Below are positions 43,215-55,381 of a stretch of DNA of 56,678 nucleotides, one piece after another. Positions within the stretch are counted from its first letter, which is position 1; each line of letters opens with the position of its first letter. The position numbers and the translations under genes are program-made. Under the pieces are notes generated by a model. The model saw only the letters and a list, made by a program, of their open reading frames with translations, was not told where the DNA came from and made no database searches. Source of the stretch: Psilocybe azurescens (taxonomy: Eukaryota > Basidiomycota > Agaricomycetes > Agaricales > Agrocybaceae); NCBI GenBank assembly GCA_023853785.1, contig JAJIRX010000610.1, positions 1 to 56,678 on the forward strand, read 5' to 3'.

Positions 43215-44350
43215 AAAGATACTGATTAGATGTCTGTAATCTTTTAGATTCAACATCACGAACTTGGTCATGGTGAAGATCTTAATGTACGCACTGAGAA
43301 TGACCAAGCGCGCGACCTAGAAGAAAGAATATCCCATATTCGGTCTCAAGCAGACGGGAAGGATAGAAGTGTTGTAGGTCAAGAATCTTGAATAAACAAA
43401 AAGACAGCCATCAGCAACAGGAAGAAAGAGCATAAAAGTCGAGTCAAACACGCATATACCTTCTGAGGCCAGCCCATTATCGAAAATGGCCACAACCCTG
43501 AACTTAACCACGTATCTAACACTTCCTCTTCCTGCTCCAAGCGGGCGTCATCTTGATCGCAACCCTGTCCGGCGAGCATGTCAGCCATAATGGGGATCCG
43601 ACATGTGGGGATGAAGGGGTGCACAGCGGTAGCTGTATCACTGAGCATCGTCTCTGGAAGCGTCGTGGCAACCACGATACGCCCATCTATACATATGTCG
43701 CAAATCAGTATGTGCAATTCAACACAATATCATAAGGAGCAAACGGAAGACGCACCAGTACCCTCAATCACATACGCAAAACTCGTGAGCACACCAAACT
43801 CAAATTTCTCCTTGGGGTCTCATCCAAACACGCTGAGCAGCGTGCGGCCCTCAAGTTCCTTCTGGTCGACCTGGATTCGCAAAAAAAAGTTTTTTAGGCG
43901 TCAAAATCCATGTCGTCGTCGTCCCTGACATATAAGTAGATGATGCCGTTCTCATACAGCTTTGCTGAAGTTCTATGTAACCCCGAAGGTAAAAAAAATG
44001 CTCACAATCAGCAACAAAAAATGGGTGTAGTAGATGCGTAGAAAAGAAGACGGAACACACCTCGTCCATGGTGAAGGCCACCCTGTCTCATTCGTAGCTC
44101 CCTCCAAGCCTTGGCAGCTGGTTCGTAATCCTGCCTTGCTACCTGCATACAACCCACTCTCCATCAAACATCTTCCACTCAACAAAAAAATCGAAAAAAC
44201 GTACATTCATTCTTCCAATCTATTACCGTCTCCAAAAACCTTTCACGGCCAAGATACATGATTTGTCTTCCCATCCCTCTTCAACAATTGCTTCTCAATC
44301 ACTCTCTGCGTCGAGATGCCCGCATGGTCAAAGCCGGGCGGGAATTAGGT
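43215..44350 (-). pseudogene. VAS1: Valyl-tRNA synthetase pseudogene
   Basis: Minus-strand fragments occur in the family order: PPGFDHAGISTQRVIEKQLL, YLGRERFLETVIDWKNE, VAFTMDE, LYENGIIYLYV, VDQKELEGRTLLSVFG (then TGA) [56 protein letters not shown] and LQHFYPSRLLETEYGIFF, ending VRDVESKR where the KMSKS loop would follow. These span the active-site start and the editing (CP1) domain of class I ValRS. Frame changes, a nonsense codon and missing N- and C-terminal parts show it is dead. A working copy must exist elsewhere in the genome. Confidence 0.8.
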
Positions 44351-44862
44351 GACAGAACGTGTACCCGATGTGTCCCAGAAGGGGTTCCTCTACTCACCGA
44401 GCAATGGGGATTTGACACATCTAATTAACCATCTCTATCTCTATCCTTTGTACATATCAAACTAAAGTACACTGTACACCCCTACTAAAAACTATTATTT
44501 GAGTGGAAGATACTAATTTTATGAAATTGATCCCGCAGACACGCTTAAGGGACGCTCGCAAGTGAGATGGTGGAAGTTCAGAACGAAGGGGAAAGCGTCA
44601 CAGTGTCACACAATGCTTGTGATATGCGACAATGATTTCCATGCCGTCGTTCCTTGAAAATCGCCTTCTCGGCTTCATCGGCACACTTGCACCCTCTCTA
44701 TGCGCACTAGTTTCACAATTGTAAAGCGTGGTGACTTGGAGGACAATTGTGATAGAATTCGATAAGTAAACTAGTACATAAAGTATACAAAGACTCGAAA
44801 ATGCAAAGCGGGGTAATGATGACTCAATTTGTAGATTTATACTAGGTGCAGTTGGGTGTTGA
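44351..44862. other. Gene-free spacer
   Basis: No domain or long frame found. Short sequence just upstream of the ValRS relic (44370-44400) may be its decayed intron. Confidence 0.5.
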
Positions 44863-45537
44863 CTAGGTGATAAAATCGGATACTAATGATGGGAAGTGTA
44901 TGTGGACAGAGTGAGCCATACAAAGTCTTGAGTATATAATCAGGCCACTAATGGGTCGGATTGCCATGGTTCGGATGTGCTGTATCCCGGGATAGGGAAG
45001 AAATCCGGCACGAGAGTATAGCGTCGGTGTGTCGCTAATGAAAAATATTCTTCGGCTGGATCGGCACAAAAAACGAAATCGAAATGGATTGTGCAGTCCC
45101 AATCTCTCCTATAGGGAATGTTCAGACTCAACAAAATGGTGTTTCAGAACAATACACATACCTGCAACAAATCCAAATCCCTCTGTGACCAAATATGATC
45201 AACCGCGGTAATAATGTCTCCTGATGAAAGGCCGGCGGGAACATTGAAATAGTACGGAGTAGCAAGCGATACAGGCATGGAAATAATGTATTGCTGTTTC
45301 CAGAATAGGAAAGGCGGGTTGATAAGACTCTAAAGTCAAAGTGGGAGCCACAAAAGTCGAGGCGCTGGCATGCGAGATGCTTGTAGTAGATGATGCGAAG
45401 GAGAAATGTTTATGCCATATTCCAAATGCCACGGTAAACATAAGAAAGGGCACTAAGTAAGTGATTGATTGCTGAAGAGAGTTGAACATGCACATGGTGG
45501 GAAATGAGAAAGTCAGCGAGTTGAAGGCTGAAGGCAA
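44863..45537 (-). CDS. Possible small membrane protein
   Basis: Minus-strand ORF 45199-45537 has two hydrophobic stretches (SITYLVPFLMFTVAFGIW and YFHACIACYSVLF) around a Ser/Thr-rich loop. A second ORF (44863-45102) may be a later exon. No family recognised, splice joins unclear. It could equally be non-coding. Confidence 0.25.
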
Positions 45538-45648
45538 TTTGGGGACATATAAAGCTCAAAACACAAAGAAAACAGGGTAACAAACAAGCGATTGGTTTTC
45601 AAACAAAGGCGAGCCTAACATACGTCATTCAACTACATACATTCTTTA

Positions 45649-48600
45649 TCAAACTACTGTAACTCGAGATAAACTCACGCATACGGCAACGTCCTGTCCC
45701 TCCCACAGAATAACACATCTAGCATAATGAGTATCGACCAGAGAAAAGGGAATGACTTCAGTAAAGTTCTCCATTTCAAGGCCCCAAATCTTTGCTCTGA
45801 GATAAGGGTAGTGAGCATAGGGATCTTCTTTGATTTTCGCTTCCTGAAGCCATTTAACGACAAACCAAACGGTATCATACAGAACAGCTTGACAAAAGAT
45901 AAGAATATCCTGGATGCAGTAGGGTACCGATTCCACAAGAATCTGGCTGTTTCCGTCGTGGATGGACGTCCTATTATACGAAACACGGCCTTGTGTATAT
46001 CGACCTACGACATTAGCAGGAGGACAATAAAGAACTTCATAATCCTCCATAAACGCCTTCTTGGTGTCCGAGTCGACTGAAGTCTCTAAACTGTCCTGGT
46101 AAATAATGTCGTCGTTGCCGATTCCCGTATCCTGATCTTCAACTTCTCGTTCCTGCGCTGTAGCTGTGGCGTAACTCGCTAGAGAATTTTGATTCTGAGG
46201 CCGAACGAATTTCTCAAACATGACGGCACAATTGACAATGATAGGAGGGCATGCTATTTTGGAGAGTAAAGCCCTGAGATTCGATCTTCTGTGCCACGAC
46301 TGTGCGATTGTAGCCTCGTACTCGCCTGTGTTTTGTCAATATTAATCAACCCTCCAAATTCCAGTAATTAAATGATGGCTTACCTGGATGGTAGTTAGTG
46401 TGAATTCGTTGAAGCGTTCCAATCATGCGTTCAAAGGAAATGTCCACCAGCCATGTACAGGTCCATAGGCGGAAAGGAATTCCCCAAGATGCAGTGCCAT
46501 ATGGTGATTGGGATGGCATTTGTAGTCTGGAAAAAGACGGGCCAATTCCTGACGGTAAAGCAGCATGTGTTCGAGATAAAGTTTCCCATGTCTAGCTGAT
46601 GTCGTTCGAGAGCTTATGATAGAAACTGCCTGGAATAGAGCCATTGTCAGCTCGAGAAGATCTCTGACGTTCACAGGTTGCGATGTCGTCCCCGCTTCTT
46701 GACCATAGGGCGAATGAGAGTGACGGGTAGATAAAGAGACCCTGCCGCTCGCCATTGATCGGATTTCAGTTTGGGACCGGGAGGAGGAAATCGACGTAGG
46801 AATTGAAGTTGCCCAAGATGGCTTCACCATTGCCTGAATATCTCTTCGTACTTCATCCATATCTTCAGAAGTAAGTAAGTAACCCTGTCTTCCGCTTAAA
46901 CTAGGGGAGGTACGAGAGGCTGGCATTATCTCAGGCTGTTGGGCTCGCTGCATGAAGAGAAAATTGGAGTGGGTCAGATTCGGATATCGTACGGTGAGAG
47001 ACCATCTGAACGACATACCCATCTCACTACGATCTCTGCCAGTTCCGGTTTGCGGTACTTTTTTGGTAGACGAAGAGGTATCTATACCTGTGGCCGTCAC
47101 AGTCATTGGGATACAACCAAGGCCTTTACAGACATAGATTAGCGATGACAAATGACAGGCCTTTCCAGCCCAATGTTTGGCATGCTTCTGAATATTAGCA
47201 TCTACATTTGAGCCCGTTTGGAACGGTTTTTCAGCCAGTCTTCTAAGCGCCTAACGCTTGCCTTTTGGGTCGGGGTGAAGAGATCAGTGTCCAAATTATC
47301 AGCAGTGTGGGCAAATAAACGTCCTGCAAAAGAATTGACCACAGGCAAGCCTTCTTTCGGAATCTTGTTACATCCTAAGATATTCTGAAAGTGCTCCTTG
47401 ATCAAACCCAAGAAGAGGTTGTGCATCGGATCGATCAGCAGGTACTTGGTTGCATCATAGTATGGCAAACAAAGCAATTCCGAAGAACGTAGGCCTGACA
47501 AGTCGAAGGAACTTTCCGCAAGGTTTTGAGTTGCTGCATCACGATACTTTTGAGCATGAAGTCGACAAGAATCGTTGGTGCACCATTTCCACGCAGTATA
47601 TTTGATATTGTTGTAAGAGTTCTTGGTGAGACTGCATATGCAAACTGAACAAAAGAATTCGTGATTATGCGATGAAAAGCCGCCAATTTTGCGAGCAGCG
47701 GGAAGATCTGCTATAATGGCAATGAGAGCGCAAAGATTGATTGCCCAAGTTCGTAGAGAGCCGTCCTTGTAAAACGCACGCCTTCCCAGAACAGCAAGAG
47801 TTCATCGACCAGGGGACGGAAGAAGGGGTTAATGGAGTCAAGACTAGGTTCAGAGGGTCCTGGAATAATGCCGGCAAGGAATATGTTCTCGGGTTTTTAC
47901 CCGAACGTCAATGGGAAGATTGAGGCATATCAAGGCAATGACACCAATTGACACTTTCTTACCGGCCGTCAAATTTCTTAGAGGGTTAAAGAAATCGAAT
48001 CCCAGAGAAAAAGGTATCTGCCTGCGGTCTCGTCACCGATTTCGCTGAAGTGCATCTTTTATCGTGTCCTTTGAATTCCTTGATACGCGTGGCCTGAAAA
48101 ATATCCTCGATATCACCGCTCTCAGTATGCGATCCCATTCTCTGCCAGGCTGAATCCATCTTCTCCTCGTATGATCTCTGTGAAACGAGGTTAGCCATCC
48201 AATCATGAAAGCTAAAAGCAATGTACGGTTTGATTGGTGTATTGACCCGACCCTTTCCAATCTGTGTAGGGCAAACGAGCAGCTCTCTGCAGGATCTAGT
48301 AGGACCCCTTGCTTCATAGGTCTTTGGCGAGCTCGACATCTCTCCGGATAGACGGGGATACTGTGGACCATTTCCGCTGAGTAAATCTCATAGCACTTGG
48401 GGCGTGTCGCATAGATTGTACTGTGTGCATCGAGATTGAAATAGCTGGTTGCTGTACGGACGTCAGCGGGAAATTTGCTCAAAATCGTTTTCAAAATGGG
48501 TGGAACTTTAAGTTGAGAAGCTGCAATAGCTGTCTCTTGCACGATGTAATTGCACATCTCAAAGATCCAATGACAACCGCGTCGAGAAAGACCAAGAATA

Positions 48601-49378
48601 ACTTGGACGGATACAACCATGAAGACGGCGAGTTGAATGATAGGATTGGCCGATTGCATGATAGGTTCAAAGTGTCGAGCTTATAGTAGACATATGAGGC
48701 AATGAAAGACATTGTAACAGATATATATTACTTACCTGAATCATACGCCCTAGGTGCACTCAATGTAACTCCCTCGCGTCTCTTGAGCTCCTTTGTATAC
48801 AGACGATCAATGCTTCGAACTTCGGCTGCAAGAAGATCGAGTTCCGTTTCGCGCATTCTCGGTGAGTGTTTTGATAGCAGGGGTCTTTCGGGTTGGTCCA
48901 CGTTTTGCCGATGCGAGCAAAATGACAGATCTTTCGATAGAGGTACACAATTCCAAACCATCTAGCAAAGAAGAGTCCCTGAGCGGTTCAGGGCTTGTGT
49001 TGAGACGCCTGATCGTTTGCTGCTGGGCGGCGATTTCATCCAGGATGAGGCCGATGTGAGTCGCCATCCTTTTTTCTTGTTGATAAGGTAATCAGAGTTG
49101 GGTCTGATGACTGAGGATGGTATCGAATCAATTTCTTGGATTGTCAAACTTTCCAATTGTTTCTCTAGACGCCGCTGATGAAAAGAAAGGGCCTCTGTTT
49201 GAGCATCAAAGGCCTGATATCCAGCTCGTAGGTCCTCTCTCTGTTGTCGATTTTGGTGCTCTTTATAATCCTTGGCACTGAGCAATTTGCCCTGCTCTCC
49301 TGTGGTTGGATCAGTGAAGTCACAACACCGTTGAAATCTGCAGCAGCAGTGCCGCTCAACAATCGCGAGAGGCGGCAT
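45649..49378 (-). CDS. Tnp2-type (CACTA-like) transposase, multi-exon
   Basis: Minus-strand gene with the full order of basidiomycete Tnp2 proteins. N-terminal cysteine cluster (ERHCCCRFQRCCDF, TTGEQGKLLSAKDYKEHQNR); a coiled spacer; CPTQIGKGRVNTPIKPY and FHDWMANLVSQRSYEEKMD; the catalytic region around PENIFLAGIIPG-type sequence in split frames, LVDELLLFWEGVRF, LLCLPYYDATKYLLIDPMHN and LFLGLIKEHFQNIL; then HHMALHLGEFLSAYGPVHGW (DUF4218-like) and a C-terminal domain ending in DTHYARCVILWEGQDVAV. Start taken at MPPLAIVERH; an upstream Met (49456) is possible. It transposes CACTA-like elements by cut and paste. Several short introns are needed; I saw no certain lesion. Confidence 0.85.
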
Positions 49379-49602
49379 GGAGGTATGATCTTGAACGATA
49401 TTAGAGAACACAGGTGGACTGATTGGTAACACGTCGATGAAGGATGGTTTTTCCACACGCTCTCTCGATAAGTGATATGGTTGCGCACTTTGGCATGGAG
49501 GTTTTTGTTTATATCGTATGGAACAAAAAGGCTATAAATCTCCACAGTACACTACACGGCTTTAGCTTATGAATTCGACTGGCACCGCATCGATTATTTG
49601 TT

Positions 49603-51057
49603 TCAAAACAGGCAGTTTTTGTTGTTGTGTAACAATTTTTCACGACAAAATGGACACAGTGCGGGTATCTTGCGCGGAGGGAATATTCCTAGTTCTGGCT
49701 TCTTGCGTTTCTCAGAGGCGATCCACAATTCGATACAGTTTTTACAGAAGGTATGCCCGCATCCTAGCCTGTGAGGCGCATCAGTCGTTAGAATTAGAAT
49801 TGAGGTTTCAGGGTAAAACACCTACATTATAGGTGTAGTTGTAGATGTAGTACGCATTATATCTGTACATATGCCGCAAGTTGTACTTTCGATGACACTT
49901 TGCACAAACTGTTTCAAATATGTTATTTCACGGTGCAGTTTGGAAGACAATTGGAGAAGAGTCAGACATCAGCATTTTGACTAGAACATCGGAAATCCTA
50001 CAGCAAGTAAGTCATTTTTCTCGCGAACGACTTTTTGGGGGCGTCAGTTTTGATTCATCAAGTTGCGAGGAGATCGCTGTATTTTCCTGTGGGCAATAAT
50101 TTTTCACCCGGTGTCTAGGTAATGAGAGAAATGAATTACCGCTTGTAGACAATCATTTTTGCTTATGATTTCTTGTGCGATCTCTTTTGCATGACTTAGT
50201 TCGCGGGAAATACGCCCGATATCCTGCCATCTATGCTCAGCCATATAAGATAATGATAAATAGAATGACAAACATTTTCGAGTTGCTTTTTGTTGCGTCC
50301 ATTTGTTCCAATCTCAACTGGTCATCGTTCAGGGAAGACTCGAGTGCATTCACTTGGTTCTTGTAGCCCGCTAGCATTTTTTCCATCTGAGAACTTTCCT
50401 GATTGTTTTATGCTTAGCTGTGCAAGGTAATGAAATTTCATAAATAGGATGACGAACAACTTTGAGTCACATTTTTGTTGTATCGCTTTGTTGATGCTCA
50501 GCGTTTAAGGAGGACTTGAGCACTTCCAATTCGTCTCTGTAGCTTTCTAGCGTCAATTCCAGCTCATTACGGCGTGAAATTTCCTATTACTTTTATTAGC
50601 ATAATGATCTGTACACAGACATTCCCATAACTCACTGCATTAAGTAGGCCATTGAGTTGAACAATTCCTCCCTCATACTCCTTCAACTGTGTTGCGAGCT
50701 CTTGATTGCATCCGTATCTTGTGTCGGGCTTGACAGTCTCTTTTGATCCTGAAGTGTGAAATTGCCCCTCTGTCGCTGACTAGACCAACAAGGATATGCT
50801 CACATCAAGTTCGACAACACTCTCGACATTCTCCATGGTTACATCGTCAGGCTAAATGAAGATGGTGTTGAGTGCCTGGTCCATGATGCCAGAGTGACCG
50901 AACTTACAACAGCAGCGGCTTCATGACGCGATGCCTGGGACCGTGTGTTGTTCAAGGGGGCTGAGTTGAGCCCAGTATTTATATGGCGCGCTTTTCTGTT
51001 TCGTAGAGCGTCATGGATTTTGAGCTTGGTAGGTTTGAATATATTGCGACTCGACAT
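49603..51057 (-). CDS. Coiled-coil RING finger protein (putative E3 ligase)
   Basis: Minus-strand gene, start at MSSRNIFKPTKLKIHDALRN, stop at 49603. Exons read EAAAVV, then coiled-coil blocks NELELTLESYRDELEVLKSS and MEKMLAGYKNQVNALESSLN, then a RING at the C-terminus: CGICTDIM is split from LGCGHTFCKNCIELWI by a 57-nt intron at about 49771-49827, and CPFCREKLL ends it. C-x2-C, C-x-H-x2-C-x2-C and C-x2-C spacing fits C3HC4 RING. RING proteins pass ubiquitin from E2 to target. It lies between the transposase and the SPT5-like gene, same strand. Confidence 0.75.
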
Positions 51058-51321
51058 AAATGAATGATGGTGGTGGAGCTGAAATTGTACTGATAGGTAG
51101 TGAGTAGCATTTCTGTCATTATGAAAATTGCCTTTGTGTGTCGACCAATGCGACTTGATTGTCATCACCTTTGTCAATATTTCTTTGCTTTCATTGTCAA
51201 ATTTTGTGTTTTCCAAAACAATGGTACATATGAATGATGAAAACGACAAAGAATAGGTTATCTTTCATATGCATACAACGCTCTCGCCCTTTCTGACTAA
51301 ATAGATAATTTGGGCTACTGA

Positions 51322-53958
51322 TTAGGTCGATGGCGATACATAGCTCGAACCGTGGTCATCACTCTCCAATTCAACTCTTTCTCTTTTGGTTTCGGGTACG
51401 GTACAAAGAGACTGTGGATCAAGTTCCAACTCCTCGCCTGATAATGAGTCAGGCGAACCTTGGTCCTATTAACCACTGACAAGATGATGGTAATCGTCGT
51501 CGCCAAATCTGCGCCTCGTCAGTGATGGATGCGGTGTACGTATTTACCGCAGTGCTCTCCTTTAATGACGGCAAGGAGGCCATTGTCATGAGTGGGGTTG
51601 GGATGTTTTGGGGTAACCCAACCAGGCTGTAACAAAATCCACGTGTGATATTTTTTATGGCGAAGAACAACTCGGCTGTCTTCAAGGTCCACTGACACTG
51701 CAATTTGTTGATTAGTGAATCCTCCGCCGTCTACAATGGCATTGAATTTGCCGTCCAACTAATTTTGGGTTTAATAGCACATGTGTCGGAGACGGTGGTC
51801 GCAGTACTGGAGGGGTCCATGAATCTGAAAGCCATGATTGTGTTGTCCGCGAATCCAACGGAGTTCTCGAAGAAGGGTCCCATGCCGGGCTCAATGCTGA
51901 AGATGACGACTGAATAGGCGTCGGCAGGGGAGTATCACATCCAGAGGGCTGTTCTGAGGGTCTGTCAGAAAGATGAGTTGCACAAAAATCGGGCAATTGT
52001 TGTTTTGGTGTAGGTCAGATATGATTTTCACCGGGATTCCAGGAAATGAACAAGTTCGTAATAAAGTCCTATTATACCATTATTATCGTCTTGTTTTGTA
52101 TTGGAGATCAAGAATAAGGAAGAGTGCTTACGAAAGTTCAACGACGTTGTCATAGTGGAGGGTTATTTTATGAAAAGGGGCGTTTGGATCGTATCAGCGT
52201 CAATTGAACATTCAGCATTACAATTTTTTCTTCGTGTTTTTCAATGACATCAAAAATTTGTCCAGTTTCACCTTTACGCGGATGGTGTTTCTTTGAGATC
52301 TTCACTTTTACTCCACACCATGGATGTCGAGGTGTACTGGGTGGAAGGGGTCCAGATTCAGGCTCGCGTTTGTAGTGAAGTACGGCCGGTTCTTCTGTGA
52401 CTTCAGAAAATTAGCAAGGACCTCAAAAACTATCAGAGAGTTTGTTAGTGAACTTAAGTTGCTAAAACAGTTTGAATTGTGGCATGCGCTCACTTCCATG
52501 GCTATGTCTTTCAAATGTTCATATATGTCACCCTCTATCTTCTTGCTCGCAATGGATACTTGCTCGTCTTCAACTTGAACTACCCAACCCTTCTTCCCAG
52601 CATGTAGTCCGCCCTGTACGCAAATGTATTCCCCAACCTTGATTTCTTTTCTCAAATCTTGCCACGACATGCGCGAAAGGAGGGAATGTTCTGCGAACTC
52701 CACTGGGTCCATCATGCTCCAATATCTGCTCCGACTTCAGCATAGAGAGTATTCAACGCGTTTAAAACGGCGGGCACGAATGTAATCGTAGTTTCTGATC
52801 TGCGAATACGAATAAGAACTCTATCATTCTGCTTCATACTCCATTCCCGAGGGCGAGGCATGTTTGAAAGAGTGATAGAAGGGTGCTTGCTCCTCCTAAA
52901 CATGGTATAACAGTCGAAAGACATATCCTCCACATTAACTGTGAATGAATGGTAGTCAAAGTCTTTGGCTAGAAGGCCTTGCTCAAACTGCAACTGCCCA
53001 AAGGAGTGTTGGCCATGCTCGTGGACCATGACGTGGGATGGGAAAAGCTGTCGGAAATGATCAGGTTGAAGAGCTTTGGTAATGGCCTAACAGTGGAGGC
53101 TTTTCGTTTGAGTGGGTTCTGTGATGTTGTGTCCAGTCGAGGAATAAGAAGAATACGGGCGCCCAATGAGCTTTTTGCGACACAATCCCAACGTCCCCTT
53201 GTAAAGACCTTTCTTGATGATTACCCAGCTCCCAACCTCCACGATTTCGTGTCCATCCCTCATTCTGAATAGTCCTGCATACTCCGAAGGATCAACAATT
53301 TGACTTTTAAGGCCCGACCTGTTGCGCAATATACCGGGCGTAAGGAGAAGAAGCTTATGAGGCGCTTCATTCATTTTGCATTCAACATAAATGCAGCCGC
53401 ATACGGAACCTTGAGTGAAGGCTGAACGGACTTGATGTTGCTCTGCGACAGAGTTCAGCAGAGAAACCACAGCCAGATCTTCGACGCCAAACTTTAGAAT
53501 GTCCATCAGTACATTCAGAGACTCCCATAAGTAGATGAAAATAGGCATACTCGACATTCAATACGCCACAGTGGATAATCCCCTTCCCTAGGAATATAGA
53601 CCAACTCTTTGTCCAAGTTTGTCTCCGGTACATCATCGACGGTGTATATTCTATGGCCAGAGGCGTTCCTTCTTGCATCTATTCTTGCATCTATGCGTGA
53701 TATAAGAAGTTCCAAGGCATCCTCGCTGTGGTGATGGACCGAAAGATTAGCTGGTAACACGGAATCTTCGTTGTCCAAAGCTGTCCCATCATCAATGAAC
53801 ACATCTAGGTCTGACTTTCAAGACTGCTGCAAGAGATGAGATTCGAGAAAAAAAATTGACCTTCCCTGTCGCTCTTCTGCTTCATCTTCCTCATCGGAAA
53901 AGCCATCTTCTTCTACCTGCGCTTCCATGTCCAGAAACTGACGCACTCTTGGATCCAT
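51322..53958 (-). CDS. SPT5-like NGN/KOW transcription elongation factor homologue
   Basis: Minus-strand multi-exon gene from MDPRVRQFLDMEAQVEEDGF (acidic N-terminus, FSDEEDEAEE) to a stop at 51322. Order: FIDDGTALDNEDS; DYPLWRIECR leading to an NGN-like domain (RSAFTQGSVCGCIYVECKMN); KOW 1 (VGSWVIIKKGLYKGTLGL, ending ARILLIPRLD); KOW 2 (VGEYICVQGGLHAGKKGWVV); KOW 3 (VKVKISKKHHPRKGETGQIF); a CTR-like segment (SSALSPAWDPSSRTPLDSRT); and a final KOW (WVTPKHPNPTHDNGLLAVIK, GEHCGKYVHRIHH) plus SGEELELDPQSLCTVPETK. SPT5 clamps RNA polymerase II. The join after KOW 2 (about 52390-52500) does not splice in frame by my reading, so a lesion is possible. Confidence 0.8.
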
Positions 53959-54620
53959 CTTCGGCCAAGATATCAGTAACAGAAAGTCCAAGACAAGGAG
54001 ACATAACTCACATGCTTCATCTCACTTCTGAGGGCTCATATTCACGTTGAGAGTTTAGTGTTGTATCTACAATTTCGTGTTATGACTGGGTCAAAGTTAG
54101 CACAGATATTGCAATTCTACAGAACTTCGCTTGGAAATACAATCATATTGCTTTCTCTAACTTCGCTACTCAATCCATTTTATTATGTACACTTAGATAT
54201 ACATATGAGGTATCTACTGCTTTCTGAACTTACCTGTTGGCCTTGATAGTGTTGCGACTACGAACACAGCTATACTTAGTGTGTAGTCACTGTGAAGAAG
54301 GAAAGCGTGAGAAATTGTTGAACAGGTTTCTAAGTACCATAAAATTTTCCAAGCCGCTCAAGCCGACCAGTCGCGCCACAATTATATCCGGCAACGCGGC
54401 AAGAAAATTCGAGTGCTATCATGACGCCGTTGACACTTTCACATGTTTTCCTTTTCTCTTCCTTGCCATCACATCGACAAGCGAGGTGCTTAGTATGAAG
54501 CCAAATATTAAAGTAGGATCGATTATGATTAGTATACTACAAGAAATGGGTGTACATGTAAAGTAGTTTACAACAAAGAGGAACAAAAGTAAATAATGAG
54601 GATTGTCAGTCAAGGCTTGA
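53959..54620. other. Gene-free spacer
   Basis: Between two minus-strand genes. A 109-codon plus-strand ORF (54237-54566) shows no convincing domain. TACTACAAGAAATGG at 54534 resembles the plant CACTA terminal CACTACAAGAAA, but no partner was found. Confidence 0.45.
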
Positions 54621-54623
54621 AGA

Positions 54624-55170
54624 ACATGAGATCTCTTGGAATGCGGAACCTTCGACGTTGTTCAACGGTCTCCAGGAATCTAGGTAATGATGAGTGCCTA
54701 TCTATGTGGTTAACATCAATAACTGACCGTTTACAGCGTAATCAACTATGCCTCTATCGCTTGGAGTTAGATTGACTAGCTTGTGTCAAGGCCTTTCCGG
54801 AAGGCTACTATATCGCCTTTCCACCGCCCGTCGCAGCGTCGAAGCAATTTATTAGGGGTAAAAGCCTGTGATTCTTGACGAACAAATGGAATCGGTGTAC
54901 TTTGCCTTTTCTATTCGTTATACTCACCACCCCATTGTATGTAGGGTTGGAGCAGCTTTCCCCCATCAACGACTCCAATCTTGGGCTTCGACCGCTTCTG
55001 TTGGCCAGCGTGTGGACACGCTTGGTGACCGCTCTGTTTGATGTACTCCATAATATTGGGCGTGAATGAGTAACTGGGAATCCTTTTGACGGCGGTACAG
55101 AGTATTGTAAATCGACTGGCTGGGCTCTACCTTTGTAGTAGGTTTGAACGTTGGCAACGCCGACACCATA
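54624..55170 (-). CDS. Unidentified protein, possibly damaged
   Basis: Starts MVSALPTFKPTTK at 55170, then an intron; next exon EYIKQSGHQACPHAGQQKRS and GVVDGGKLLQPYIQWG; an intron (GTGAGT...CACAG); then RWKGDIVAFRKG and, in another frame, VNLTPSDRGIVDYAVN; the last exon reads RFLETVEQRRRFRIPRDLMF and ends FKP. The pattern of short exons is gene-like, but two joins do not keep frame. No family recognised. Same strand as, and upstream of, the SPT5-like gene. Confidence 0.4.
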
Positions 55171-55381
55171 ATGTGATGATGGAGTTGGGTAGTTAGATGT
55201 GCAAAGTTTGTCAGAAAGATGTGGGGTTCAGTACGGTATTTCTGGGATCTTTATGTGAGCCTAATTTCTTTGTTTTGTGTGTTTGGTATTCACAAAGCCG
55301 TTTGTTGTCCAAAAGGTCCCAATGACCATAAATTCTTGATAGCTCTCTATCGCTCGTTCATTCCCAACCATTTCCTGCAGC

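Noticed and set aside
54534..54548. Plant-type CACTA end (TACTACAAGAAATGG)
   Set aside because: First base does not fit, and no inverted partner was found near the Tnp2 gene cluster.
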